Of a stretch of DNA of 64,000 nt, positions 12,283 through 23,673 are shown piece by piece. Origin of the DNA: Eledone cirrhosa. Lineage: Eukaryota > Mollusca > Cephalopoda > Octopoda > Eledonidae. How positions within the stretch are numbered: the stretch's first letter is position 1; each line of letters opens with the position of its first letter. The notes beneath the pieces were generated by a model. It searched no databases. It was not told the DNA's origin and worked only from the letters and a program-made list of their open reading frames with translations. A program made the position numbers and the translations under genes. The stretch covers positions 10,212,759-10,276,758 of the forward strand of contig OZ024747.1 of NCBI GenBank assembly GCA_964016885.1, read 5' to 3'.

Positions 12283-12914
12283 CCCCTTAGTTACCAAATT
12301 TCTAATAAAAGTTACTATCTAGAATTTTCTAATCTTTTTTGAAAATAAAAAAGAATTTGGAAGTATTAATATGACTAACTTTCTCCATTAAGTTGGTGTT
12401 TGGAACATAACATTACAAAAGTTCTTAGATAAAATTATAAGACGTTTTTAGATAAATCACTTTTTTCTCTATATCTCTCACACTTTCTCTCACTCTCAAT
12501 CCTTCTCTGGAAGAAATCTGCTGTGTTTAAACCTGGAGAGGGATAGGCTCTGCCAGGTTTTAAAATATCCTAGAAATGCTGTATGCCACTACAGCGCCCC
12601 TGCTACTCACAGGAGTTACAATACCATACATACACAAACACTTTAAAATACACAACTTTGTATAGTGAAAACAGTGTGGTTAAGTCTCAGAAGTGTTAAG
12701 GCACTATACAGACAGAAACAGCTTTGTATAAAATATACTGCTTTATAATTTTCAACTAATTTTGAGAATAAACAAAAATTTAGTATTTATTATTATAGCT
12801 AAATTTTGTATTATTAAGCTGGTATTTGGAACATAATATAACAAAAGTTATTACATAAATTTATGGGAGGGTTTTAAATAAATATAAACAGCTTTTTGGT
12901 ATCAAAGGGGTTAA
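12283..12914. mobile_element. MITE family 2, interrupted copy or two copies
   Basis: Left part starts CCCCTTAGTTACCAAATTTC; right part ends TTTTTGGTATCAAAGGGGTT with AA. Two internal blocks (TTGGTGTTTGGAACATAACA and GCTGGTATTTGGAACATAAT) show that either two copies are nested or one was duplicated, with unrelated sequence 12475-12660 between them. Confidence 0.5.
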
Positions 12915-13331
12915 GATAAGTGTTGAATCAATTATAAAATTCCGAATCATGATGACTGGTGATGCATTAGGGTTGTTTCCCTTGGCTGTGCTCTCCTTCA
13001 TGTCTGTCTTTCTATTTATTGACTTGTATTTACTTGTGTCACATTCCTGACAATATGATGTCAGTAGTAGCCATTGTCCAGGTCAACCCAAATAGCCTCT
13101 GTCCCTTTTCCTCTACAAATCTCTGGCCTTGTGCCAAAATTAGAAAGACTGTTTTGTTGTATTCAGTTTTACCTACTCTTTCAGAAATCAAAAGCTGTCT
13201 CTGAGCTGACATTGCAAAATCTATAAACATAAATACCAGTAATATATATGGTTGGTTATCATTAATTCACTATTATGTTCCTTTTTCTACAATAAATATT
13301 TGGTGTTGTAGTTATCTCCCTGTTGGTACTT
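12915..13331. other. Non-coding DNA with SINE fragment
   Basis: A family B SINE fragment lies at about 13078-13150 (CTCTGGCCTTGTGCCAAAAT). The rest is unremarkable A/T-rich sequence. Confidence 0.45.
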
Positions 13332-13553
13332 TTAATCCTTTCATTTCCATATTTCTAATGAAATACATAATTTATGGGGTTTTATGTGCTTCAGTGGAGT
13401 TTAATAAAATTACTATTTTTCATTAATAAGCAGATATTTAGAAAATTACTTAACAAAAATTTCTAAAACAATATTATGATAAACATATAAGGATTTTAAT
13501 ATGAGTGGTTTTATAAATCCAGGGTAGTTTCTTGTGGTTTGATGAAGGATTAA
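13332..13553 (+). mobile_element. MITE family 2 copy
   Basis: Begins TTAATCCTTTCATTTCCATA then TTTCTAATGAAATAC and ends GTTTGATGAAGGATTAA. It has the same first 30 bases as the monomer of the 48-bp minisatellite at 5753-6245. Confidence 0.6.
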
Positions 13554-14550
13554 TTAAAATTATTCTTTCATTACTAAGATAGTAATATAACATGGTTCTT
13601 ATTTAAGATTATGATGGAAGATTTTAATAGGAACTCTTTAAAATTGGGTAGTTTTGTTATCAGAGGCAGATTTCTCTGTAGTCAGTTCAGAGAAAAGTCC
13701 AATGTTCTCAACATAGTTTAGGATTTTGTTTGTTTTTCACAGATTTTCAGCTCTTTCTTTTCATATTTAAGGTTTTCAGAAAAAGCATGGGGATCACAAC
13801 ATTCCACACACATCCAGTTTTGTGTGTGTATGTTCATACACAGAACAAAAGCGCTACCTAGGGTTTCATGGTCCAAATTTGACCATACCTCCAGAATATT
13901 TGAGGCATCAAATATGTGACCTTTCTTCAGGGACTTTTTTTCCCTTTCCTTTTCATACCTACAGATATTATCATTATATTATATTTTTAACAATTAATGG
14001 CCTGTTGGCAGTGTTGTATCCTTCTAATAAAACAGTTCTCTACACATTACTCATTGTTTCAAACCACAACAACCTTTTAAATAAAAAAACATTTTGAAAC
14101 AAAAAGGATTTATTGAGTTAAGAATATACCTAGACAATTATATAAATGAAATTTAAAAAATTGAAAACAATATCTGTGAAATTCTTCAAAGATCTCTTGT
14201 AACTCCAGATCATTTTGGTAATCAATAAATTTAGATGATGAGCTTGGAATGAGGAGGAGTCTTGTTGGGGAAATAGAATTCTTGGAGTATCTCGCTAATA
14301 GAGTCCCGCATTGTAATTGCCTTTCTTTCTTGTGTACTTGACAATAACTCCCTAATATTACATACATTCAACATTACATCGTTGTAAGGTGTTCAGTATT
14401 TGTAAATGTGAGTGTGGGCAGCATGTTAAATGATTTGGTCATTTAAGTCGAGGTACAGAAGTAGGATTGTAGGCAGACTAACAGTAGATAGATGTTTGTA
14501 TGTGACAGATGTACAGGAATAGTTACTAGTAAGAGCAGCAATGAAATGAA
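13554..14550. other. Non-coding DNA, no gene seen
   Basis: A/T-rich sequence, open frames under 95 codons without recognisable domains. Confidence 0.4.
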
Positions 14551-14554
14551 CCTT

Positions 14555-15085
14555 TTCCAATTTCAGGTGGGTACCATAGAAGTAATTGATAGTTTCTCAT
14601 ACATAGGTGACTTAATTAGAGGGTGGACTGGAAAAGGTTAAGGGATCCACCACCTCTTGACAACAAAGGGTAGATTGTATGATGCCTACATGAGAAGTGT
14701 GATGTTGCATGGCAGTGAGACATGAGCTGTGAATGTAGAGAATATATGGAGATTGGGGAAGTGAGCATGCTCTGTTGGATTTGTAATGAATGAACAGGGC
14801 ATGGATGAACTGAGAAAAAAGCTGGGTATAAGAGGAATCAGGTGTAGTGAGCATGAGAGAAGACTTTGTTGGTATGGATGTGTAAAGAAATGTCAAGTGA
14901 TGCCAGTAGAAGGAAGTTGTAGTAGAGGAAGGCTGAGAAAAGCCAGAGTAGAGGTAGTTAGAGCTGATCTCGAAATGCATCATTCCTTCATTATCTCTTT
15001 ATGGTTTAGCAAGTTGAGTGGGGGCCGTACTGGGAAAACCTGTCCAACCTGTGCAAGGAAAACAGGATATAAAATGATGGCAATG
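14555..15085 (+). pseudogene. LINE reverse-transcriptase C-terminal fragment, decayed
   Basis: Across several frames and stops the + strand encodes FSYIGDLI, then YDAYMRSVMLHGSET, MDELRKKLGIRGI, RLCWYGCVKKCQVMPVEGSC and SRGRLRKARVEVVRADLE. The order (a YGSETW-type motif, then an RLxWxGHV-type motif) is that of the C-terminal part of animal non-LTR reverse transcriptases. It ends in the same GGATATAAAATGATGGCAAT tail as the SINEs. Confidence 0.7.
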
Positions 15086-15179
15086 ATATATTCTTTTACT
15101 GATTTCTGTTATCGAACTACGGCCATACTGAGTTTAGTCAATTGTATTGACTACAGAACTTAGTTTTCCAAGTCCTCTA

Positions 15180-15740
15180 CTAAATTTATCACCCTCTTTT
15201 TCTCAAAACATTAGGTTTTCAGACCTTAACATCCATTACCCCTACCTCACCCCTTCACACATGCACTCAGTTTCTGTCTCCAAAATTTCACTGGCAGGAC
15301 ATTGGTCAAGCTGAGGCTATAGTTGAAGATACTGGCATAGTATTGGTCAGTTTAAAGCTATAGTTAAAGTCACTTGGTCAAGGTGTTTATTTTAATTCTC
15401 ATTCTATCGTCTGATGACAGACTAGGGTCCAAAACATACTTTTCCTACTACATCAAGCATTAAACTAATATATATATGTGTGTGTATAAAGGTTTATGTA
15501 TGTATGTGGGTAGCAAAAAGAAACGAATATTGGTAATATTTAGGGTTCATTCCTTCTTTCTCTCACCCCCCCTCTCACCTTGCCTTATCCACTACTCCCC
15601 ACCAAAACCACATCAATATTTGCTGTTATCTCGAGAAATTCTACCTGAAACATTTCATCTTGTTTCATTAAAGGAGGAACATTTAGTCACTTTATTTCAG
15701 TCTTTTCTCTTGTTTCTAAAATATCTTCAGTAAAATAATT
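15180..15740. other. Non-coding DNA, no gene seen
   Basis: Unremarkable sequence with short fragments of SINE-like text near 15360-15440. Confidence 0.4.
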
Positions 15741-15741
15741 G

Positions 15742-15836
15742 TTTCTACTTATGGCACAAGGGCAGCAATGAACCAGTGTATTACTGGTACTTTATTTTAT
15801 CGACCCCGTAAGGATGAAAGGCAAAGTTAATATCGG
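15742..15836 (-). mobile_element. tRNA-derived SINE (family B), 3' part
   Basis: Contains TTTCTACTTATGGCACAAGG, ACTGGTACTTTATTTTATCG and ACCCCGTAAGGATGAAAGGC, the reverse of the family B body. The tRNA-like head is missing. Confidence 0.75.
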
Positions 15837-15954
15837 CAGGAAAATAATGAAGGAAGAAGTCTCTCTCTAATTCTTCTTCCTTGAATAAAAGTTTTATGGT
15901 AAATATTGCTTCCTCTTTGAGGGTTGCTTCAACATAACATCAGTAATGGTAGCA

Positions 15955-16160
15955 ACATTACCACTACTACTACTACTACCTTCAGCAATAACACCACCAA
16001 CACCACTACTACCATCAGCATCATCTCCACCACCACCACTTCCTTCAGCAATAACAACAACACCACCACCATCAGTAGCAGCAGCACCACCACCACCATC
16101 ATCAGCTCTGTTGTTAAGTCGTCCATGACTACAACCATTGCTGCTGCTGCTGTCTTGTCT
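15955..16160. repeat. CTA/CCA/GCA trinucleotide-rich tract
   Basis: Imperfect ACC/ACT/AGC triplets; opposite in sense to the tract at 2840. Generates Thr/Pro/Ser frames that are not genes. Confidence 0.8.
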
Positions 16161-16269
16161 GCTGTTTGAGAAAGCAGTATTGGCAGCAACTACCACACAC
16201 ATATAGGTGTGTATACACATACAGGTGTACATACACATACGCACACTTTCCCCCCTCTTCCTCTCGCTC

Positions 16270-16371
16270 TATGTGCAGTAGTGCAGGCAACTACCACACA
16301 CACATCCCCCCCCCCCCCTCTATGTATAAATATGTGTGCAGTAGTGGTAGTAGCTGCCGATATACACACTC

Positions 16372-16459
<88 letters not shown>

Positions 16460-16766
16460 GTAGTGGTAGTAGCTGCCGACATACACACTCCCCTCTCTCT
16501 CTCTCTCTCTCTCTGCAGTAGTGGTAGTAGCTACCGATATACACACTCTCCCCTTCTCTCTCTCTCTGCAGTAGTGGTAGTAGCTACCGATATACACACT
16601 CTCCCCTTCTCTCTCTCTCTGCAGTAGTGGTAGTAGCTACCGATATACACACTCTCCCCTTCTCTCTCTCTCTGCAGTAGTGGTAGTAGCTACCGATATA
16701 CACACTCTCCCCTTCTCTCTCTCTCTGCAGTAGTGGTAGTAGCTACCGATATACAGATCCCCCTCA

Positions 16767-16821
<55 letters not shown>

Positions 16822-16971
16822 GTAGTGGTAGTAGCTGCCGACATACACACTCCCCTCTCTCTCTCTCTCTCTCTCTCTGCAGTAGTGGTAGTAGCTACCG
16901 ATATACACACTCTCCCCTTCTCTCTCTCTCTGCAGTAGTGGTAGTAGCTACCGATATACAGATCCCCCTCA

Positions 16972-17024
<53 letters not shown>

Positions 17025-17182
17025 GTAGTGGTAGTAGCTACCGATATACACACTCCCCCCCCTCACTCTCTCTCTCTCTCTCTGCAGTAGTGGTAGTAGC
17101 TACCGATATACACACTCCCCCCCCTCACTCTCTCTCTCTCTCTCTGCAGTAGTGGTAGTAGCTACCGATATACACACTCTCC

Positions 17183-17217
<35 letters not shown>

Positions 17218-17363
17218 GTAGTGGTAGTAGCTGCCGATATACAGACCCCCCCCTCTCTCTCTCTCTCTCTGCAGTAGTGGTAGTAGCTGCCGATATACAC
17301 ACTCTCCCCTTCTCTCTCTCTCTCTCTGCAGTAGTGGTAGTAGCTACCGATATACACTCCCCT

Positions 17364-17405
<42 letters not shown>

Positions 17406-17607
17406 GTAGTGGTAGTAGATTGCCAATGTACACACACTTTCTCACCTTCATCTATCTCTCTCTCACTATACATACATACATACATACATACATATATGTG
17501 TATGTGCAGCAGCAGTAGTAGTAGAGGTAATAGCTTACCATACTCTCTCTTCCACTGTGTGTAGTAGTAGTAGTAGTAGCAGCAGCAGCAGCTTGCAATA
17601 TACCCCC

Positions 17608-17641
<34 letters not shown>

Positions 17642-17724
17642 TTCTATACCTTTCATTTATATGTATATTTATGCGGTAGTAGTAGCAGCATCTTGCCATA
17701 TACACTCTCTCTCTCTCTCTCTCT

Positions 17725-17764
<40 letters not shown>

Positions 17765-17790
17765 TAGTAATGGTAGTAGCTTGCCATATT
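16270..17790. repeat. Composite minisatellite with a microsatellite in every unit
   Basis: At least 17 units of GCAGTAGTGGTAGTAGCTAC, CGATATACACAC followed by C-rich spacer and a CT tract from about 7 to over 40 dinucleotides. Four diverged units follow at 17506, 17558, 17673 and 17761, in which the CT tract is joined or replaced by TA. Total about 1.5 kb. Confidence 0.93.
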
Positions 17791-18325
17791 ATCTGCTGCT
17801 ACTTGGCTTCTTTCTTGCCTTGCTTTAGTTGGGTAGCCTACAGAATCAATACGGAGGTCTAGTTGTCATGGCAACATTCCTAGACCTTGGTGTCATCCAG
17901 ATTTTCCAAAAACTAGGACAGGTGTCTGCTAGTATATCAGATAATGCTATTATTCCTTTAAAAAAAAAATTAAATAGAATTTTTATAATTTATTTTATTT
18001 TATGTATTTTTCTAAAATTTTATATTTCTAACATAGGTTTTCAAATATTTGAAGGGGTGAGGGGAGGAGGCGTTTTATTTTAATTTCTCCCATAATTTTG
18101 TTGTATTTAATTAATTTATAATTAAAAGCTTATCAAAGATTTTTTTTTTTTTTAAAGGTGTTAATTTTTGGAAGAACCACAATCTTGAAATGTTGAAATT
18201 TTATATCAATTTATTATTTGATATAAACTCTATAATGTATATATAGATATATGATATGTAGATATAAATATAATATATATAGATATATAATATAATATAT
18301 AGATATAGTTATACAAATATAATAT
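17791..18325. other. Non-coding A/T-rich DNA
   Basis: No gene seen. Ends in TA/GATATA-rich sequence 18235-18330. Confidence 0.4.
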
Positions 18326-18330
18326 ATATA

Positions 18331-18630
18331 TATGACTTAGTGGTTAGAGCATTGGCCTTGCAATCGAAAGGTTGTGAGTTCAATTCTCAGACCGGGTGAT
18401 GTGTTGTTTCCTTGAGCAAGACACTTTATTTCACATTGCTCCAGTTTACTCAGCTGTAGAAATGAGATGATAGGGACTGGGGTCCCTATCATTCCACGGC
18501 AAAAAAGCACCCAGCACTCACTGTAAATGAGGTTGGTGTTAGGAAGGGCATCCAGCTGTAGAAATCAAGCCAGAATCAGTTCCCGTCCCACCCTTGCAAG
18601 CAGGGAAAAGTGGACGTAAAATGAAATGAA
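18331..18630 (+). mobile_element. tRNA-derived SINE (family A)
   Basis: Nearly complete copy with ATGACTTAGTGGTTAGAGCA, GGTTGTGAGTTCAATTCTCA and tail CAAGCAGGGAAAAGTGGACG. Compared with the copy at 10930, about 30 bases (AAGTGGTCATGGAGGTGCCA region) are missing. Confidence 0.9.
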
Positions 18631-18644
18631 TATATATGCCACTA

Positions 18645-18905
18645 TATTTAGCTTTTGTTGATCTAGAGAAGGTCTTTGACAGACTACCTCAATCTATTAT
18701 CTGGTGGTCCTTAAGGAAATGAGGAGTAGAAGAATGGTTTGTGAGAGCAATGCAAGCTATGTACAGAGGAGCTGTCAGTAAAGTGAGAGTAGGAAATGAG
18801 TTTAGCGAGGAATTCAAGGTTCAGTTGTTAACCCACTCCTGTTCATCATAGTTCTTCAGGCCATAACAGATGTGTTTAAAACGCACTGCAGATGATATGG
18901 AATCA
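18645..18905 (+). pseudogene. LINE reverse-transcriptase core fragment, decayed
   Basis: The + strand reads LAFVDLEKVFDRLPQSIIWW, SLRK, a stop, then GVEEWFVRAMQAMYRGAVSK and VRVGNEFSEEFKV. The FVDLEKxFDR motif is the first catalytic-Asp region of non-LTR reverse transcriptases. The copy is broken by stops and ends before the YADD box. Confidence 0.75.
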
Positions 18906-18964
18906 AAAGGTCTGAGAGAAGATAGGACCCAGATTCCTTCAGGGAAGGGTCCATGGTCAATATG

Positions 18965-19085
18965 CATTGCACATCGTTCACTTTTCCTTTCATCCTTATG
19001 GGGTCGATAAAATAAAGTACGGGTAATGCACTGGGTTCAATTTAATTGACTTTCCCTTTTCCACAAATTGCTGGTCTTGTGCCTA
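18965..19085 (+). mobile_element. tRNA-derived SINE (family B), partial
   Basis: Contains TTTCATCCTTATGGGGTCGA, TAAAATAAAGTACGGGTAAT and CTGGTCTTGTGCCTAAATC. The head is missing and the next full copy starts a few bases on. Confidence 0.75.
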
Positions 19086-19091
19086 AATCAG

Positions 19092-19278
19092 AACGGTGGA
19101 TTGGCAGTATCGGTAGAGGTTCGGACGCCATGCTTTAACGCATAGAGTTACGGCCCTTGCCATTCTGAGTTCAAATCCCGCCGAGGTTAACTTTGCCTTT
19201 CATCCTTACGGGGTCGATAAAATAAAGTACCAGTAATACACTGGGTAATTGCTGGCCTTGTGCCAAAAGTAGAAACGA
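19092..19278 (+). mobile_element. tRNA-derived SINE (family B), full copy
   Basis: Starts GTGGATTGGCAGTATCGGTA, with box-B-like GAGTTCAAATCCCGCCGAGG. The body is CTTTCATCCTTACGGGGTCG, ATAAAATAAAGTACCAGTAA and the 3' end GGCCTTGTGCCAAAAGTAGA. It is the reference for the other family B entries. Confidence 0.9.
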
Positions 19279-19553
19279 TTATTATGTATTTAATTTCAAT
19301 GTTAGTTTTGTATATTTTGTTTATTTTCTGTGTTGTTTTATTCCTAATACTTCAGCATTTGTCATTGTTGTGGTTGCTAGCTTGCCAACATTCCATTTCT
19401 ATCAATGATGGCACCAGATCTTCCTGGTTCCTTGTATGACTTCAACAGTGAAAGCTACACAACATTATTGATGCAGTGTCTGTGTGTGTGTGTGTGTGTG
19501 TGTATACATCAATATATGATTATTTTTATGTATATATGTATGTTTTTATATTT

Positions 19554-19557
<4 letters not shown>

Positions 19558-19618
<61 letters not shown>
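19558..19618. repeat. CA microsatellite
   Basis: About 30 CA units; interrupted GT runs flank it on both sides (19477-19500 and 19620-19680). Confidence 0.97.
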
Positions 19619-19621
<3 letters not shown>

Positions 19622-19877
19622 GTATATATGTGTTTGTTTGTGTGTATATGTGTGTGTGTGTTTGTATACATGTACATGTGTGGTGATGGTGGTGGTCAGT
19701 TTTACTTGAAAAGATCCATGGTGTGGGGAAGAACAATAGAATGATGCAGTGGGTGAGAGTGGTCCCACAACTCTGTATATTGAGTGGGGTGGGGCCTTTC
19801 TATACATCTATATTTACTGGGAGGGGGGGGCTCCCTACTTATCTACAACTATATACTAGAATATTGTCCTCTATTTT

Positions 19878-20080
19878 GACCCTTTAATGTTAAAACCGGT
19901 CAGAATTCTCTACCTCTTTCTGTTGAAACTGGCTGTAACTAGCCACTCATACTGATGTTAAGGTATTGTTCTCAAAATAAATACTTTCAAAATCTCATAG
20001 ATTCGATATTATGTGAGGTAAAGCCTTTACCATGAAAATATGATAGTATATATAGAGTAATGTGAATGCTAAAGGGTTAA
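19878..20080 (+). mobile_element. MITE family 1, copy 2
   Basis: Starts ACCCTTTAATGTTAAAACCG and ends GAATGCTAAAGGGTTAA. Interior has CTGTTGAAACTGGCTGTAAC, TTAAGGTATTGTTCTCAAAA and GCCTTTACCATGAAAATA. Confidence 0.85.
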
Positions 20081-20745
20081 AGGCAGTAATATGACTTAAT
20101 TTGACTTGAATCAGTGTTAGGCAGATAACTCCATAGAATCTCCTTCATTTGGCATACATAATTTCCATTTTGAAGGTATTAGAGTTTTGTGTCTGGTTCA
20201 CAGATTTATATTGTGTGGGTTATATTTATTTGTATATAAAATATAATTGTTTCTACTTTTGGCACAAGGCCAGCATTTATCTCAGTGTATTACTGGTACT
20301 TTATTTTATCAACCCCCGTAAGGAGGAAAGGCAAAGTTTAACCTCGGTGGGATTTGAACTCAAACCAAATCCCACCGCGGTTAACTTTGTATATATAATA
20401 TAATGTATTATAGTTATTCTCAACACGGTTTCGTTGCTACCATTGGTTTCCAACCCCGCATTTGGGGCTTAGTTTGTGTGTTGGCACTCCTGCATGCGAG
20501 GCCTTCATTCAAGCAACTGTGTGTGTATACATACATACATATATATATATGTATGTATGTATACAAATCAACTTTTTCAAATACAAGTCGATGTTGAACG
20601 GTATGTCAAATCTATTTATCTATAAAACTATCTATATTGTATTTTGTCTGAGGAAGGCATAACATATTGTTAATATGATATCCCTGTAATATATATAATG
20701 AAATAAATATGGTTTTATAAATATAGTTTCCATTTATTTAATATC

Positions 20746-20746
<1 letters not shown>
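20081..20746. other. Non-coding DNA with SINE fragment
   Basis: A family B SINE fragment on the - strand lies at 20247-20385 (CTACTTTTGGCACAAGGCCA). At 20420-20520 there is a repeat-like segment (GGTTTCCAACCCCGCATTTG). The degenerate hammerhead relative follows. Confidence 0.5.
20636..20716 (+). ncRNA. Degenerate relative of the hammerhead element
   Basis: The + strand reads ATTTTGTCTGAGGAAGG and later GATATCCCTGTAATATATA, followed by AATGAAATAAA. This parallels the intact element at 11490-11546 (ATTTTGTCTGATGAGG, ACATCCGAAATATG). The core T of CTGATGA has become G and GAAA has become CTGT, so it should be inactive. Confidence 0.4.

Positions 20747-20806
<60 letters not shown>
20747..20806. 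repeat. TA microsatellite
   Basis: About 30 uninterrupted TA units. Confidence 0.97.
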
Positions 20807-20808
<2 letters not shown>

Positions 20809-22418
20809 CATCATCGGTTTTCCAGGCTTGCATGGTTGCTAGCTTGCCAACATTCCACTTCTATCAATGATGGCACCAGATCTTAGTTCCTGGTCCCTTG
20901 TATGACTTCAACAGTAGGTGTATATATATTTACACACACTGTAGCAGCAATAATCATCACAACCTACTCAATGAATTGGGAATTGGAAATTGCATTTGTT
21001 TTGTTTTTTTTTTTTGTTCGTTTGTTTTTTTATTATAAAAAAAAAGTTGATATAAAATTGAATCTCAGGTAGTTTATCATGTTGTAAATATATCTGAGTT
21101 GTAGATAAGGTTTCCTTCCTTCATCACCTTATCAATTGTCATTTGTCATCACTGGAAACTTTTCTTTAGTCAGTAACAACTGATATATAACTAAATACTT
21201 GTTTATCTTAAAGGGAAGTGACTCTGAGAGTTGGGGGGGGGGGTAATATCTTGTTCTCTCTCTCTCTCTCTCTCTCTATTTATGCGTGTGTGTTTCTCTC
21301 TTTTGAGTTTAAAATTTTTTCCGGTTACCATCATGTTTATATCTGTATACGCTCTCTCTCTCTCTCTCTCTACTTATATGAAAGGTCTCTGCCCCATTAC
21401 AGGCCGTTAGTCAGTTTTCGTCTTCATTCCAGGATATTATTGCTGATTCTCCTATATTGTGTTATTATTGAAGCCAGTAGTATAGTTGTTGTTTTTTTTG
21501 GCGGGGGGGGGGGGGGGGGGTCTGGATTTTGCTAAGATCTTTGCACGGGTTGTAAACTGGTAAAACCTGTTCAGAACCAACTTATTTATCACTGTGACTG
21601 TATTACCTGGTTTCTATGATTGTTGATCCATAATATACTGACATAGCCACGCTGGCTGTTTCATGGTTTCCTCGAATACAAACTGTTTTAGTCATGTGCG
21701 TGTGTGTATATATGTTTATGTGTTGCCATTGTTCTGAAAGTTACTATTGGTATATTGTTTTCATTACTGCAGACCTAAGTGTCACTGACCTCAGCTACTT
21801 TAGTTGCACTGAGACAGTTATTACAAGGTCTGTTTGTTGACTTGCTAGAAATAGCAGCTAAATGCTCTTTTAAGTCAGACCCTGCCTTCTTAAAAGGAAA
21901 GAAAAATATTGGAAAATGTTCTCTTAGATGTGAACAGTTATAAAAAATATATATATATATATATATACAGGATGACCCTTTGAACTCCTTTGATCAACAG
22001 ACTTCTAGACCAGATCTAAGATGTCTTTATTGCAACAAATTACTCTTGTAATTACAAGATATGGGGAAGGGGTCATCTATATTGTTATTCAAATCTTACT
22101 ATCTGATGAAAAAGGGAGGCTAAACTCTCACTAATCTAAGCCTGGTGGAGACGGAATGAAAGGCGCGTTACTGGCGCCTTAAAACCAGTTTCTTGGGCAG
22201 ACAGGATTTATTAGTCTGTGGCGCATTTAAGTGAAGAAAAACACTGATTTAAAAACTCCACTGCTTTTTGGCTATACCCACTCATAAGAAGGGCTTTGGA
22301 AGTCAACTCTGGGGAAAATGTCCAGAGCCAGAGTTCAAGACTGTAATCAACAATGTCCTGGCATCTCCTGCGACTGCTGGAACCATGTGTATTGGCACTT
22401 GACTTTCCATTGTATTAT
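20807..22418. other. Non-coding DNA, no gene seen
   Basis: Includes a copy (20832-20920) of the segment at 19372-19450, CT tracts at 21257 and 21352, and a G20 run near 21502. A G/C-richer segment, 22140-22400, reads like an old dispersed repeat; no protein is recognisable. Confidence 0.4.
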
Positions 22419-22625
22419 TTAACCCTTTAATGTTCAAACCGGCCAAAACCAGCCAGAATTCCCTACCTTTTCTGTTGAAACTGGCTGTAACTGGTCACTC
22501 AAACTGATGTTAAGGTATTGTTCTCAAAATAATTGCTTTCAAAACCTCTCGATATTGTGCGAGATAAAGCCTTTACCATGAAAATATAATAGTATATATA
22601 GAGTAATGTGAATGCTAAAGGGTTA
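22419..22625 (+). mobile_element. MITE family 1, copy 3
   Basis: Begins TTAACCCTTTAATGTTCAAA and ends TGAATGCTAAAGGGTTAA, with TTAA at both ends. 207 bp, close to the copy at 26404. Confidence 0.88.
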
Positions 22626-23673
22626 AGCAACGTGCAGGGTGGGGTGTATTGCATGAGCAGGAGTCTATCAGTTATAAATCTATGGCTGGAATCTAGGGGC
22701 TGCCATTCTTAAATAGGCCTGCCAAACCACAACAGATGCTGCACTATAAACAGCATCCTCTGCACAATCCCATAGCCTCTTGAGATAGATGCCGAAGAAG
22801 ATTTATCATATGCTCTAAATTTAAAATTGGAGGTCAACTTTACCTTTCATCCTTTCGGTGGGGGTAAGTGGGGTATCAATAAAATAAAGTACCAATCTAA
22901 GGTGTGGATTAGCAGAATTGTTAGAATGACAGATGAGGTGACTTATGGTATTTTTTCTGTCTCTTTACATTCTGAATCCAAATCATCTGTGGCCTACTTG
23001 GGTGGTACACTTAAAGTATTGGTGGATTTAATACTACGATTTGGTCCTTGGTCACCTTTAATGGAGACCCAAGGATGGTACACTTAATAAAGTATTGGTG
23101 GATTTGGTCTTTGGTCCTTGAGCACCTTTAATGGAGTCCATTCTATTGTAAATATTCAAGCAATGGAGACATGTAACATAGTGGAGAGGGTGTTGGACTC
23201 AGTCATTAGGCCTAGAATGGGTGGCATGTTGTCTTCTTGAACAAGATGCTTCATTACACATTGCTTGTCAGGGTAAGACTAGTCATCACTATCATTAAAT
23301 CACTTGAGAAACCTATGAAATGTAACCTCAAAGGAGGCTAAAATCTGCAATTGTGAACTGTAAATTTCATTTTTTTAAACAAATCTGAGAAACAGGTCCA
23401 TAGTTCGTCTGAGAAGTCATTAACTTAGATTAAGAACTGATTTGGGTGTTAAATATTATTTTGGTGCCCCATTGATTTGGTTTGTGCTGTCTTTGAGTGT
23501 GTGAACATATATATATGTCTGGTATAGTGTGTGTGTGATGTGTATTGTATGTATATGTCTGGTATAGTGTGTGTGTGATGTGTATTGTATGTATATGCTT
23601 GAATGTGAGTACATTCAATATATAGAAACAATATTGTTTGTTTTTACATTAAAATATTCTCTCTCTGTTGCAG
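22626..23673. other. Non-coding DNA upstream of the first LDB exon found
   Basis: Contains a family B SINE fragment (22825-22895), two copies of a segment with GGTACACTTAATAAAGTATT-like text (23005-23130), an old SINE (23163-23290) and a 60-bp tandem duplication at 23515-23600 (TGTCTGGTATAGTGTGTGTG). The LDB N-terminal exon was not found. Confidence 0.45.

Noticed and set aside
14786..15163. 125-codon frame as a gene
   Set aside because: It is the C-terminal part of a LINE reverse transcriptase with stops upstream and the SINE/LINE tail downstream.
16166..17656. Several overlapping frames of Ser-Leu or Arg-Glu repeats
   Set aside because: They are translations of CT/GA microsatellites inside the composite minisatellite.
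22102..22120. CTGATGAAAAAGGGAGG as a hammerhead core
   Set aside because: No stem II partner or GAAA at the right place.
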